A DNA stretch of 7,564 bases from assembly GCA_945957225.1 (NCBI GenBank), contig CAMFKK010000102.1:1-7564 (forward strand), given 5' to 3'. Below are positions 1 through 5,072 of the stretch, one piece after another (within the stretch, counting starts at the first letter, position 1; each line of letters begins with the position of its first letter). This DNA comes from an uncultured Sphingobacteriia bacterium. GTDB lineage: Bacteria; Bacteroidota; Bacteroidia; Chitinophagales; Chitinophagaceae. Both the position numbers and the translations under genes were made by a program. The notes beneath the pieces are model-generated. The model ran no database searches and was not told the origin of the DNA. It worked only from the letters and a program-made list of their open reading frames with translations.

Positions 1-46
1 AGATAGGCTCCGGTCTCGTGGGCTCGGAGATGTGTATAAGAGACAG
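1..46 (+). other. Nextera sequencing adapter (synthetic, not genomic)
   Basis: Bases 28-46 are AGATGTGTATAAGAGACAG, the 19-base Tn5 mosaic end used in Nextera libraries. Bases 13-27 (GTCTCGTGGGCTCGG) are the Nextera read-2 adapter stem, and bases 5-12 (AGGCTCCG) occupy the i7 index position after the AGAT that ends the P7 primer. All parts are in the right order with no gap, so this is untrimmed library sequence left at a contig end. A reading frame through it gives the peptide MGSEMCIRDS, a familiar artefact of translated Nextera adapter in protein databases. Genomic sequence begins at base 47. Confidence 0.98.
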
Positions 47-202
47 CGGTGAAGATTATACAACTGATTCCAGTTGCAAATCAAAAGTAAAAATTCAATT
101 TTTTTTGAAGAATAATTTAAAAAGTAATCACATCCGTCAAATCTGCAACTTTGTATTCGCTAATGTAGTTTTGACTTTTGACTTTTTAATTTTGATTTAT
201 TA

Positions 203-940
203 ATGGTCCACACCACCCGTGGTATAGTTTTGCGTACCGTGAAATATGGCGACACCAGCATCATCACATCGGTGTACACCCAGCTATTTGGTGTGCAGAG
301 TTATATTGTAAAAGGGGTGCGCAAAAGCAGTAAAACATCGGCCGGCAAGGCCAGCTATTTTCAACCCGGCGCCATGCTGGAAATGGAAGTGTATCAGAAC
401 AATTTTAAACAGCTCCAATTCATCAGGGAATTCCAATGGAGTTATCTCTATCAGCAAGTCTTGTTTAATGTGGTGCGTAACACCGTAGCCACTTATTTGG
501 TAGAACTTTTGCAACACGCACTCAAGGAACCCGAAGCCAATCCAGAACTATTTTATCTGGCAGAAGAAACCCTCAAACAATTAGACCAGTGCACAGACCA
601 AGTGGCTGCCAATATTCCACTCTATTTTATGCTGCGTCTGGCCAGTGAACTGGGTTTCCAACTATTAGGAGAATACTCAGCAACCACGCCAGTCTTTGAT
701 TTGCAAGAAGGCATGTTCATTAAAGAGCAACCCCTGCATCCTTATTTGATTGAAGGTCCACTAGCCAAAACCACTTCTGATTTTCTTAAAATTCAAGACC
801 CAGCGGAACTAGAAAAAATTGTCCTCAACCGTCACCTGCGCCAAGAACTTTTAGCAGCCTACCAACTCTTTTTATCGCTCCATATTCCTGACTTTGGAGA
901 GATCAAGAGTCTTCCCATTTTGCAGGAAGTGTTGGGGTGA
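203..940 (+). CDS. recO: DNA repair protein RecO
   Basis: RecO is the mediator that, with RecR, loads RecA onto SSB-coated single-stranded DNA in the RecFOR gap-repair pathway and anneals complementary strands; it acts in the cytoplasm. The 245-residue product has the family layout: an N-terminal OB-fold beginning with TRGIVLRTVKYGDTS (residues 5-19) and the YIVKGVRKS strand-turn (35-43), then an alpha-helical C-terminal domain ending in the typical HIPDFGEIKSLPIL (227-240). Length is normal. Only one cysteine (C130) is present, so the four-cysteine zinc site found in some RecO proteins is absent, as I recall is usual in Bacteroidota. The ATG at 203 fits the conserved N terminus exactly; there is no Shine-Dalgarno site, only an AT-rich leader. 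The preceding 156 genomic bases hold no gene. The two small genes downstream are much more AT-rich and need not be functionally linked. Confidence 0.93.
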   Translation: MVHTTRGIVLRTVKYGDTSIITSVYTQLFGVQSYIVKGVRKSSKTSAGKASYFQPGAMLEMEVYQNNFKQLQFIREFQWSYLYQQVLFNVVRNTVATYLVELLQHALKEPEANPELFYLAEETLKQLDQCTDQVAANIPLYFMLRLASELGFQLLGEYSATTPVFDLQEGMFIKEQPLHPYLIEGPLAKTTSDFLKIQDPAELEKIVLNRHLRQELLAAYQLFLSLHIPDFGEIKSLPILQEVLG

Positions 941-952
941 TTTATTAATATG

Positions 953-970
953 TCTATATTCAAATATAGA
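953..970. other. AT-rich palindrome behind recO
   Basis: TCTATATT and AATATAGA form a perfect 8-bp inverted repeat around a two-base centre (CA), 12 bases after the recO stop codon and 17 bases before the next start codon. As RNA it would fold with a 4-6 base loop but has no T-run after it, so a standard intrinsic terminator is unlikely. It could be a protein-binding site or a weak transcript-end hairpin. Its role is not known. Confidence 0.35.
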
Positions 971-987
971 AACCCTTTAAAAATCAA

Positions 988-1371
988 ATGAGTTTTAATA
1001 AGAAGCATTTTAGAAAATACAAGTGGATCATCATTTGTATTGCCATCATTGCATTGTCTAATTGGTCACCAATAAATTACTTCATTCATGGATTTGAAGT
1101 TGTAGATATGCAACACTATTCTTATTCTAATAGTGATGACCCTTCAACAATCTTTCATGAAAATTTTGGAAGCCCTTTTCAATTTAGAACAACTGTTTCC
1201 GAGGAGTATCGTATTACACATCCCAAAAATGATACTTTGTTGTATAGGAATTTTTGGAAAAATCCTATTTGTTTTTGGCGGTGGAAAGAGTATGTAACAG
1301 ACAAAAAATATACACTGCCATACATAAGCCGAAAGGATGTAATAAGAAATGCAGAAAGCAAAAAAGGGTAA
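988..1371 (+). CDS. hypothetical membrane-anchored protein
   Basis: I do not recognise a characterised family for this 127-residue protein. A basic N terminus (residues 1-12, Lys/Arg-rich) is followed by one hydrophobic segment (about 13-25, WIIICIAIIALSN), which predicts an uncleaved signal anchor with the remainder outside the cytoplasmic membrane. The soluble part is aromatic-rich, with a notable stretch LYRNFWKNPICFWRWKEY at about 85-102. The gene starts 47 bases after recO and is followed after 29 bases by another small membrane-anchored gene on the same strand, so the two are probably co-transcribed. Composition is visibly more AT-rich than recO (20 G+C in 60 bases at 1021-1080 against 29 in 60 at 481-540, counted by eye), consistent with accessory DNA. 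No Shine-Dalgarno site and no convincing promoter are seen. Confidence 0.62.
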   Translation: MSFNKKHFRKYKWIIICIAIIALSNWSPINYFIHGFEVVDMQHYSYSNSDDPSTIFHENFGSPFQFRTTVSEEYRITHPKNDTLLYRNFWKNPICFWRWKEYVTDKKYTLPYISRKDVIRNAESKKG

Positions 1372-1400
1372 ATGTTCAATTGATTTTAATTAACTAGTTT

Positions 1401-1877
1401 ATGAGAAAACTGTTAGTAATAATTGCCTCTTTTTATTTGCTTTATACAATTGGACAATATGCTTACAAGCGATATCTTGTAAATAAATATAAAAGCTCAG
1501 TAGCTGATATTAATTTGTTGTTGGATGCTACAAAGCAAGACAGCAGCAGACTTGGAAAAATTTTCAAAGTCAATGATTTTTATCTTGTAAATAGTAGGTA
1601 TTACCAAAAATTAGTCAAAGAGGGAATTGTAGGAGCAAACACAGAAATCTATTATAAGAGTAAGGATTGTATTTGTTTGATCAATAAAGCAGATCCTAGT
1701 TTTGACAATACATTCACTGTTACAGATTATATTGTTATTAGAAATGACAATATTGGCAAGTTGTCAAATGGCTTGGATGATCTGTATTCTATGAATCAAG
1801 ATGAAGGAAACCAGCATTTAAAAATTGAAGCTTTTCAATTAGATGACCTGGCCAATTTATTTATCATAAAGCATTGA
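1401..1877 (+). CDS. hypothetical membrane-anchored protein
   Basis: This 158-residue protein is not recognised. It begins with MRKLLVIIASFYLLYTIGQY, a short basic start and a hydrophobic helix over residues 4-20, then a basic stop-transfer stretch (KRYLVNKYK), so it is predicted to be anchored with its C-terminal domain outside. The rest is a small soluble domain with no nucleotide-binding or catalytic motif that I can identify; the paired cysteines in KDCICLINK (about 89-97) are its most distinctive spot. It lies 29 bases behind the previous small gene on the same strand and likely shares its transcript. Its 3' end overlaps the convergent amidohydrolase gene by 21 bp (1857-1877), with the two stop codons inside each other's frames. 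AT-rich like its neighbour. Confidence 0.65.
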   Translation: MRKLLVIIASFYLLYTIGQYAYKRYLVNKYKSSVADINLLLDATKQDSSRLGKIFKVNDFYLVNSRYYQKLVKEGIVGANTEIYYKSKDCICLINKADPSFDNTFTVTDYIVIRNDNIGKLSNGLDDLYSMNQDEGNQHLKIEAFQLDDLANLFIIKH

Positions 1878-3020
1878 TGCTTCTTTGATCCAAACCATTC
1901 CCGGCTGTTTGCCTTTTTCAAAACTGCCTAAGCGCTTGTCAAAACCAAGAGCCTTGGCTCCGTTGATGGTAGCCCATTGCAAAATTTCTGTGAGTGGAAT
2001 TTCAGGGAAATGTTTTTGGATGGTGTTGATCTCTGAGAGAATACTGAGTTGGTGATTGCTGGCCAAGCTATCTGTGCCCAAGACTAGGCTGCAGTTTTTT
2101 TGACGCAAGAGTTCAATGGGTGGGAGTGCTTTGTTGATGTAAAGATTGGCATTCACGCACAAACAGAAATGGTATTGTGTTTGCTGTGCCACAGCTAATT
2201 CAGCTATAAAATCAAGATCTGATTCCTTGGTGAAAGTATCATGCACCAACAATACCTGTTTTGCTCCTGCTAAATGATGCGCCACAGATTGTAGACTGCT
2301 TTTACCGGTGGGATGATAAAAACTGGTTTCTACTTTTAATAGTTCATAAAGTCTGGTAAAGTCTCCTTTTTTGTGGCCCAGAAAATCATCCTCAAAATCC
2401 GTTTCTTGGTTATGAAGCGATGTGGTTTTGCCCTGATAATAGGGCTCCATCAATTCCCATAAAGCTGATGAAACGGAATAGGGTGCGTGTGCGGCCATGC
2501 TCAAACGGAAGGCATCGCCCTGCAAGGGCTCAAACTGCCGATAAGCAGCAAGACCCTGTTCAAAACGCATGGCTGCTATTTGAGGGGAGAACCCACTGAT
2601 CTCTAAAAATGTATGCCAACTTAGGTTGTTCTTGGATTTCTGTAAGAAACTAGTGGCGTTATTGCTGATATCGCCCACGGCAACAATGCCATTTTGGATC
2701 ATGGCGGCTTCTGCATCACTAATGGCTTGCAAAATCTCGTCTTCTGGAAAATGTCTGAGCGATAATATAGAGAGGATAAAATCTACCAGACCCGTGCCCT
2801 CGGGAATCAGCCCCTTCATATGACTCAGCTCTAGATGACAGTGGGCGTTTACTAATCCTGGGCTTAACCAGCCCGGTTGGTATTGAATCTCTTCTCCGGC
2901 TTCGCTGACTGGCACAATGGCTTCCACCACCCCTTGTTGGTCCATGATCAAGACCTGATCTGCTTCCAATAACTCGGTTCCGGTAAAAATGGCATCGGCC
3001 TGAAACTTGCGAAAACCCAT
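1857..3020 (-). CDS. amidohydrolase of the COG0402 (TRZ/ATZ, SAH/MTA deaminase-like) family
   Basis: This is a 387-residue metal-dependent hydrolase of the amidohydrolase superfamily, in the branch that includes chlorohydrolases, guanine deaminase and S-adenosylhomocysteine/methylthioadenosine/aminofutalosine deaminases; most members deaminate ring compounds in the cytoplasm. Visible landmarks in order: an N-terminal beta-sandwich strand region (1-50); SPGLVNAHCHLELSH (53-67) with the HxH metal ligands H60 and H62; AAHAPYS with H178; SLHNQE with H203 and the probable catalytic E206; LLVHDT with H260; and LGTDS with the metal ligand D317. A second beta-sandwich piece (about 355-387) closes the chain. 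All key residues are present, so it should be active, but the substrate cannot be read from sequence. The ATG at 3020 is followed directly by the conserved N terminus. It is a single-gene unit, divergent from the helix-turn-helix gene at 3224; no TAnnTTTG box was found upstream of it. Confidence 0.92.
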   Translation of the reverse strand: MGFRKFQADAIFTGTELLEADQVLIMDQQGVVEAIVPVSEAGEEIQYQPGWLSPGLVNAHCHLELSHMKGLIPEGTGLVDFILSILSLRHFPEDEILQAISDAEAAMIQNGIVAVGDISNNATSFLQKSKNNLSWHTFLEISGFSPQIAAMRFEQGLAAYRQFEPLQGDAFRLSMAAHAPYSVSSALWELMEPYYQGKTTSLHNQETDFEDDFLGHKKGDFTRLYELLKVETSFYHPTGKSSLQSVAHHLAGAKQVLLVHDTFTKESDLDFIAELAVAQQTQYHFCLCVNANLYINKALPPIELLRQKNCSLVLGTDSLASNHQLSILSEINTIQKHFPEIPLTEILQWATINGAKALGFDKRLGSFEKGKQPGMVWIKEASMLYDK

Positions 3021-3058
3021 GAAATCTTTTTTGCTAAGTTAATGCCCTATGTTGGATT

Positions 3059-3108
3059 CCCCTCCTTAGCTTGGTGAATGAGGGGTGCCCAAAGGGTGGG
3101 GTGGATGG
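3059..3108 (+). repeat. dispersed GC-rich repeat, copy A
   Basis: A block of about 50 bp that recurs in diverged form, in the same orientation, at 3909-3957. The best-conserved core is TGCCCAAAGGG (3086-3096), then 5 variable bases, then TGGATGG (3102-3108). The left part carries an inverted pair CCCCTC (3059-3064) and GAGGGG (3080-3085) able to form a 6-bp stem. GGATTCC (3054-3060) and its reverse complement GGAATCC (3120-3126) bracket the block and could be its ends. It resembles the hairpin-rich intergenic repeats with a GCCC-GGGC core that I recall from Bacteroidota genomes. No coding capacity. Confidence 0.6.
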
Positions 3109-3131
3109 TTTAGTTTTGTGGAATCCTTTAT

Positions 3132-3181
3132 TTTGTCATCCTATAACCTGCATAAATATTTTATTTGTCAACATATAACCT
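3132..3181 (+). promoter_or_regulatory. paired 18-bp direct repeats, candidate operator
   Basis: TTTGTCATCCTATAACCT (3132-3149) and TTTGTCAACATATAACCT (3164-3181) match at 16 of 18 positions and start 32 bp apart, about three turns of the DNA helix, so bound proteins would sit on the same face. The right copy contains the TTTG at 3164 and abuts the TACATTTG box at 3182. This places the pair over the promoter of the helix-turn-helix gene at 3224. By analogy with other XRE-type antitoxin regulators, the likely binder is the product of that gene, acting as autorepressor. That assignment is inference. Confidence 0.55.
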
Positions 3182-3189
3182 TACATTTG
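3164..3189 (+). promoter_or_regulatory. probable promoter of the mobile mystery protein A gene
   Basis: TACATTTG (3182-3189) matches the Bacteroidota -7 box TAnnTTTG exactly and lies 34 bases before the ATG at 3224. TTTG at 3164-3167 is the only -33-like element nearby, but the 14-base spacer is shorter than the roughly 17-23 bases usually reported, so the upstream element is uncertain. Transcription would start near 3195, giving a leader of about 30 bases. Confidence 0.42.
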
Positions 3190-3223
3190 TAATGATAAAA
3201 GCAGCCCTTAAATTGACTAAATA

Positions 3224-3679
3224 ATGAAAAAAACATTGATTTTAAATCAGTTAGATGCTAAAATAAAAAAACTAAATTCAAAATCTATTACTGAATTGCC
3301 TTCTACAGGATGGATCAAAGCTACTAGAATGGCTTTGGGTATGTCTCAAGAGCAGCTTGGCAAGAAATTAAAAATAACTAGACAGAGTGTACAAGAATTG
3401 GAAAAAAGAGAGAAAGAAGGTACCATCACTCTTAAGACTTTGAAAGAAGTTGCCAAGGCTATGGACATTCAGTTGGTCTATGGTTTTATTCCCAATCAGG
3501 GGAGTCTTGAAGCATTGATTGAAAAGAAAGCAAGTGAATTAGCTACTCGTATTGTTATGCGCACATCTAATTCCATGAAATTAGAAGATCAACAGAACTC
3601 AGATAAAAGACTTCAGAAAGCTATTAAAGAAAGAACTAGGATGCTTGTAAATGAAATGCCTAAGATTTTATGGGACTAA
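3224..3679 (+). CDS. mobile mystery protein A (XRE-type HTH regulator, probable antitoxin)
   Basis: The 151-residue product matches the family described as 'mobile mystery protein A' (TIGR02612 as I recall), small DNA-binding proteins nearly always encoded directly before a Fic-domain 'mobile mystery protein B'. A helix-turn-helix of the Cro/C1 type spans about residues 30-87: WIKATRMALGMSQEQLGKKL, then ITRQSVQELEKRE as the recognition region, then TLKTLKEVAKAMDIQLVYGF. The helical C-terminal part with ASELATRIVMRTS and MKLEDQ (103-123) and the final ILWD are also family traits. Length is normal and the frame is intact. The stop codon overlaps the start of the B gene by 10 bp (3670-3679), the arrangement expected for translational coupling. 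Since B is destroyed, this is probably an orphan regulator. It likely represses its own promoter through the direct repeats at 3132-3181. Low G+C and the mobile-family membership suggest horizontal origin. Confidence 0.88.
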   Translation: MKKTLILNQLDAKIKKLNSKSITELPSTGWIKATRMALGMSQEQLGKKLKITRQSVQELEKREKEGTITLKTLKEVAKAMDIQLVYGFIPNQGSLEALIEKKASELATRIVMRTSNSMKLEDQQNSDKRLQKAIKERTRMLVNEMPKILWD

Positions 3680-3902
3680 TATTGGATAATCAACCTGGAC
3701 AAACCCCTCTTGATGAAGACGAGAAGGATGGGTTATTAATTGCTACCATTACCAATAGATCAGAATTAGATGAGTTTGAGCAAAAGAATATTGAAGAAGC
3801 CATTCAATGATGACGGATCTACAAAGGAATCAATACCTATCAGCACTATATGCAGCTGATAAAGGCGATATCAGTTTGTTATTAGATTTTGCCAAATCCT
3901 AA
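3670..3902 (+). pseudogene. gutted mobile mystery protein B (Fic-domain protein remnant)
   Basis: Only the two ends of this gene remain. From the ATG at 3670 a 46-residue frame reads MGLILDNQPGQTPLDEDE, later NRSELDEFEQKNIEEAIQ, and stops at TGA 3808-3810; this matches the N-terminal segment of the B family (usual pattern MGL-x-G-x-TPLD then ELnefEq-NI). From 3807 in another frame (ATGATGACG) 31 residues read through QYLSALYAADKGD to LLLDFAKS and stop at TAA 3900-3902; this matches the family's C-terminal end (YixALrAADxgDyxpLLxFArS). Everything between, including the Fic motif HPFxxGNGRxxR needed for nucleotide transfer to target proteins, is absent. The family is about 190-200 residues as I recall, so roughly 120 codons are missing, with the junction near 3805-3815. 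The product cannot be an active Fic enzyme. The intact A gene overlaps it by 10 bp. Confidence 0.85.
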
Positions 3903-3908
3903 TAAATT

Positions 3909-3957
3909 TCCCTCTTCGCCAATTTTAAGTGGGCTGCCCAAAGGGCCGGTTGGATGG
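3909..3957 (+). repeat. dispersed GC-rich repeat, copy B
   Basis: Second copy of the block at 3059-3108, same orientation. TGCCCAAAGGG (3935-3945) and TGGATGG (3951-3957) are identical to copy A and separated by the same 5 bases; the left part (CCCTCTTCGCC, then AAGTGGGC) is diverged and one base shorter. In this copy GCCC-AAA-GGGC is a perfect small hairpin. It begins 7 bases after the end of the Fic remnant, so copies A and B bracket the mobile mystery module exactly. Confidence 0.58.
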
Positions 3958-3964
3958 GGAGTCC

Positions 3965-3980
3965 AGCCATTTTTGGCTTT
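3965..3980 (+). terminator. weak hairpin behind the Fic remnant
   Basis: AGCCA (3965-3969) and TGGCT (3974-3978) pair as a 5-bp stem with a four-T loop, followed by only TT and then A's. It could end transcripts leaving the mobile mystery module, but the stem is short and the T-run poor. The rest of 3981-4069 is AT-rich with nothing identifiable. Confidence 0.25.
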
Positions 3981-4090
3981 AAAAACTCAATAAAATAGCC
4001 TATTTGAGCAGATAATTCAAAAAAGTTGCAAAATTATTATTGAAAATCAATTGGTTACAAAGGTGTCTGTGAAAATAGTTTTCAAAAAGC

Positions 4091-4122
4091 TTGGAATTTA
4101 AGTCTTTTGGCCCCTACCTTTG
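4091..4122 (+). promoter_or_regulatory. promoter of the rplM-rpsI-rpsB operon
   Basis: TTG (4091-4093, within GCTTGG) and TACCTTTG (4115-4122) fit the Bacteroidota consensus TTG then TAnnTTTG with a 21-base spacer. Transcription should start within or just after the run of seven C's at 4123-4129, giving a leader of about 60 bases before the rplM ATG. Just upstream, TGAAAA and TTTTCA (4070-4084) form a perfect inverted repeat around TAG, which may bend DNA or bind a protein; its role is unknown. Confidence 0.75.
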
Positions 4123-4125
4123 CCC

Positions 4126-4171
4126 CCCCGAATAAATTGGGGACATCAGACCGGTGGGATAGCACCGGGTC
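4126..4171 (+). promoter_or_regulatory. rplM leader RNA with two hairpins (candidate ribosomal-protein autoregulatory leader)
   Basis: Hairpin 1 pairs CCCC (4126-4129) with GGGG (4139-4142), with inner AAT/ATT pairs possible. Hairpin 2 pairs GACC-GGTG (4149-4156) with CACC-G-GGTC (4163-4171): eight pairs, one bulged G and the six-base loop GGATAG. It sits 18 bases before the rplM start. Ribosomal-protein genes often carry such leaders, bound by one of their own products, and as I recall a uL13 leader has been proposed computationally in Bacteroidia. Whether this is a member needs a covariance-model comparison. There is no T-run after hairpin 2, so regulation would be at translation rather than by termination. 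Confidence 0.55.
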
Positions 4172-4188
4172 ATTTAAAAAGAAATATT

Positions 4189-4632
4189 ATGAGCAAACTC
4201 CATTTCACCACAAAGTCTGCGAACGCGGCTACCGTGCAACATAATTGGTATGTTGTAGACGGCACTAATCAAACCGTAGGTCGTTTGGCTTCAAAGATTG
4301 CTGCTGTTCTTCGCGGTAAGAACAAAGCTTATTACACTCCTCACGTAGATTGCGGAGACAATGTCATCATCATCAACGCCGAGAAGGTTTTGTTGACTGG
4401 TAACAAATTCCACGACAAAGTTTACATGAACTTTACTGGATACCCAGGTGGTCAAAAGCAGGAAGCTGCTGAAGACTTGATCAAGCGTCGTCCAGAAGTT
4501 TTAATGGAAAGAGCTGTTAAAGGCATGCTTCCTAAAAACAAACTTGGCCGTAAGATGGTTAAGAAATTATTCGTTTATGCAGGTGCTACACATCCACATG
4601 CTGCTCAGCAACCTAAAGAACTGAAATTCTAA
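4189..4632 (+). CDS. rplM: 50S ribosomal protein L13 (uL13)
   Basis: uL13 is an early-assembly protein of the large subunit that binds 23S rRNA. The 147-residue product covers the family: NWYVVDGTNQTVGRLASKIA (19-38), YYTPHVDCGDNVIIINAEKV (48-67), and the signature VKGMLPKNKLGRKM (110-123) followed by LFVYAGATHPHAAQQP. The frame is open upstream to a TTG at 4120, which would add 23 residues, but that codon lies inside the -7 promoter box and before the likely transcription start; the ATG at 4189 gives the family's N terminus and normal length. It has no Shine-Dalgarno site, only an A-rich leader (AAAAAGAAATATT), as usual in this phylum. First gene of the operon, 26 bases before rpsI, the classic uL13-uS9 pair. 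Confidence 0.97.
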   Translation: MSKLHFTTKSANAATVQHNWYVVDGTNQTVGRLASKIAAVLRGKNKAYYTPHVDCGDNVIIINAEKVLLTGNKFHDKVYMNFTGYPGGQKQEAAEDLIKRRPEVLMERAVKGMLPKNKLGRKMVKKLFVYAGATHPHAAQQPKELKF

Positions 4633-4658
4633 TTTAAACACATTCCAAACAAACTATA

Positions 4659-5048
4659 ATGGAAAAACAAAAAAACGCAGTTGGTCGTCGTAAAGAAGCT
4701 GTTACCCGTGTGTTCATTAGCAAGGGAGATGGTAAGATCACTGTAAACGACAAGGATTACAAAGCCTATTTTCCGCTGGTTTACCTGCAAAATCAGGTAG
4801 AAGCGCCTTTAAAAACTGCCGATGCTCTTGGTAAGTTTGACATTGTAATCAACGCTGCTGGCGGTGGTTTAAAAGGTCAAGCTGAAGCTGCCAAATTGGG
4901 TATTGCCCGTGCGCTGTTGGAAGTGAATAGCGAATTGCGTCCTGCACTGAAAGCTGCCGGTCAACTGAAGCGTGATCCACGTGGTGTTGAACGTAAGAAA
5001 TTCGGTCATAAGAAAGCACGTAGAAGCTACCAGTTCAGTAAACGTTAA
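4659..5048 (+). CDS. rpsI: 30S ribosomal protein S9 (uS9)
   Basis: uS9 sits in the head of the small subunit; its C-terminal tail reaches the P-site tRNA. The 129-residue product has the N-terminal GRRKEAVTRVFI (9-20), the family signature GGGLKGQAEAAKLGIARAL (68-86), LKRDPRGVERKK (103-114) and the basic tail ending in QFSKR, whose final Lys-Arg is the tRNA-contacting end. Length is normal. Start ATG at 4659 is preceded by AAACAAACTATA with no Shine-Dalgarno site. It is co-transcribed with rplM (26-base gap) and rpsB (24-base gap). Confidence 0.98.
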   Translation: MEKQKNAVGRRKEAVTRVFISKGDGKITVNDKDYKAYFPLVYLQNQVEAPLKTADALGKFDIVINAAGGGLKGQAEAAKLGIARALLEVNSELRPALKAAGQLKRDPRGVERKKFGHKKARRSYQFSKR

Positions 5049-5072
5049 TATTCAATTAAACAAACTCATACA

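Noticed and set aside
61..76. CAACTG-ATTC-CAGTTG inverted repeat as a terminator of an upstream gene
   Set aside because: Six base pairs with no T-run directly after it, and no upstream gene is visible.
150..173. TTTG (150-153) and TAGTTTTG (166-173) as a recO promoter
   Set aside because: TAGTTTTG fits the -7 box, but the 12-base spacer is far too short and no TTG lies at the right distance; the sequence is so T-rich that chance matches are expected.
18..203. 61-residue open frame beginning MGSEMCIRDS
   Set aside because: Its start lies in the Nextera adapter and the remainder translates AT-rich intergenic DNA; no protein family resemblance.
2626..2823. 65-residue plus-strand frame inside the amidohydrolase gene
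   Set aside because: Antisense shadow of a well-supported gene whose catalytic residues are all intact.
4120..4188. 23-residue N-terminal extension of uL13 from the TTG at 4120
   Set aside because: The TTG is part of the -7 promoter box, so it is not in the transcript; the ATG at 4189 gives the conserved uL13 start.
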